NCBI GenBank assembly: GCA_035548175.1
Contig: DASZTO010000023.1
Location: 37,181 to 101,180 of the forward strand
Direction: 5' to 3'
Source of the DNA: CALCHA01 sp035548175
Lineage (GTDB): Bacteria > Planctomycetota > Phycisphaerae > WQYP01
DNA: 64,000 bases
Positions within the stretch are counted from its first letter, which is position 1; every line of letters begins with the position of its first letter. Under the pieces are notes generated by a model, which was not told the DNA's origin, ran no database searches, and saw only the letters and a program-made list of their open reading frames with translations. The position numbers and the translations under genes were made by a program. Positions 63,657-64,000 of this stretch are shown here, piece after piece.

Positions 63657-63999
63657 CCCCCTGCTCCGACATCCCGTGTAGCGCCGCCCCAACGGGCCGC
63701 CCCTCCGCCGATGCGCAGCCAGGCGCCCCCACACCCCCACACCCCCGCACCCCTCCCGCTCCCGCTGGCCTGCCCAGCACCGCCAGCACATCCGCCAGCG
63801 CCTGGCGATCCACCGGAGCGTGCACCATGACCCGCCGATCCCCAGGCAGCACAATCTCTAGACCGCCAGCTCCCGCGGACACCCGCGGCACCACCGTCAC
63901 CGGCGCAAACGTCATCCCCTTCTCCGCCGGACCAGGCTCGTCCCCGAACTTGCGCTTCCAGAGAAAATAACTCTGATACCGCAGCCGCTCCCGTTCGCA
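63649..63999 (-). CDS. IS66-family OrfA/TnpA-like protein, partial
   Basis: The 5' end is beyond the window. The remaining 116 residues contain RYQSYFLWKRKFGDE, a YxxWxxK-like motif as in IS66 OrfA, then VTVVPRVS, LEIVLPGDRRVMVHAPVDRQ and LADVLAVL, the typical C-terminus. A glycine/alanine-rich extension follows. It overlaps the phosphotransferase gene's stop by 8 bases on the opposite strand. IS66 TnpB or transposase genes are not visible here. Confidence 0.55.
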   Translation of the reverse strand, partial: CERERLRYQSYFLWKRKFGDEPGPAEKGMTFAPVTVVPRVSAGAGGLEIVLPGDRRVMVHAPVDRQALADVLAVLGRPAGAGGVRGCGGVGAPGCASAEGRPVGAALHGMSEQGVR

Positions 64000-64000
64000 A

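Overview
The window is GC-rich bacterial chromosome, most likely from a planctomycete of the Phycisphaerae type. That assignment is an inference from a PEP-CTERM metalloprotease, several HEAT/TPR/ankyrin/WD40 proteins, Uma2 and DUF433/DUF5615 genes, and a LeuRS of planctomycete style; no rRNA is present to confirm it. Base composition is strongly strand-biased: up to about 14 kb the + strand is G-rich and + genes use G-ending codons, while beyond about 16 kb, and strongly after 29 kb, the + strand is C-rich and + genes use C-ending codons. This looks like a replication terminus or an inversion boundary.

Layout. 0-5 kb: end of an SDR epimerase, a dispersed repeat, a PEP-CTERM metalloprotease, then a leftward overlapping set: an AAA ATPase, a small TOPRIM/DUF4276-like protein (a plausible abortive-infection pair) and rsgA. 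A CBM48 protein with its own terminator lies just upstream. 5-14 kb: tyrA, a small membrane protein, three tandem paralogous secreted HEAT-repeat proteins, an RNase Z-like MBL hydrolase and a Gfo/Idh/MocA oxidoreductase. 14-18.3 kb: a leftward sugar-degradation operon (GH105, sugar isomerase, GH2). 18.6-24.9 kb: a stand-alone receiver, a DUF433/DUF5615 toxin-antitoxin-like pair divergent from trpF, a PhoD-like protein whose metal site looks eroded, an ECF sigma factor, a PAS/degenerate-Hpt protein and an orphan pstB. 25-36.7 kb: MFS and sodium-symporter genes, Uma2, a second Gfo/Idh/MocA, a GT2, a DUF2231/Rieske pair, a medium-chain reductase and an ABC exporter. 36.8-39.2 kb: a probable unannotated small RNA and dnaK. 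39.8-47 kb: leuS and a likely protein-glycosylation group (GT2 polyprenyl-phosphate type, SPINDLY-type OGT, TMTC-like membrane GT). 47-56.2 kb: a ParB-like protein, a TPR-YggX fusion, greA, a TonB-like protein, a metallophosphoesterase, ankyrin and ankyrin-WD40 genes, tRNA-Gln, tadA, a GNAT, fmt and a VapBC-like pair. 56.3-64 kb: a TPR-like membrane protein, a glycogen-synthase-like GT, a dienelactone-hydrolase-like protein, an ECF sigma/anti-sigma-like pair, a degenerate phosphotransferase and part of an IS66-like OrfA at the edge.

The most unusual theme is short repeats at the 3' ends of genes. Heptamer arrays, 9-mer arrays, a long CACGAA-rich repeat and poly-C tracts lie exactly at, or provide, the stop codons of at least nine genes. 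Four further repeat-like stretches are carried in frame inside leuS. Other items worth following are the AAA/TOPRIM pair coupled to rsgA, the small-RNA locus at 36.8-37.0 kb and a large leader hairpin before the receiver gene.
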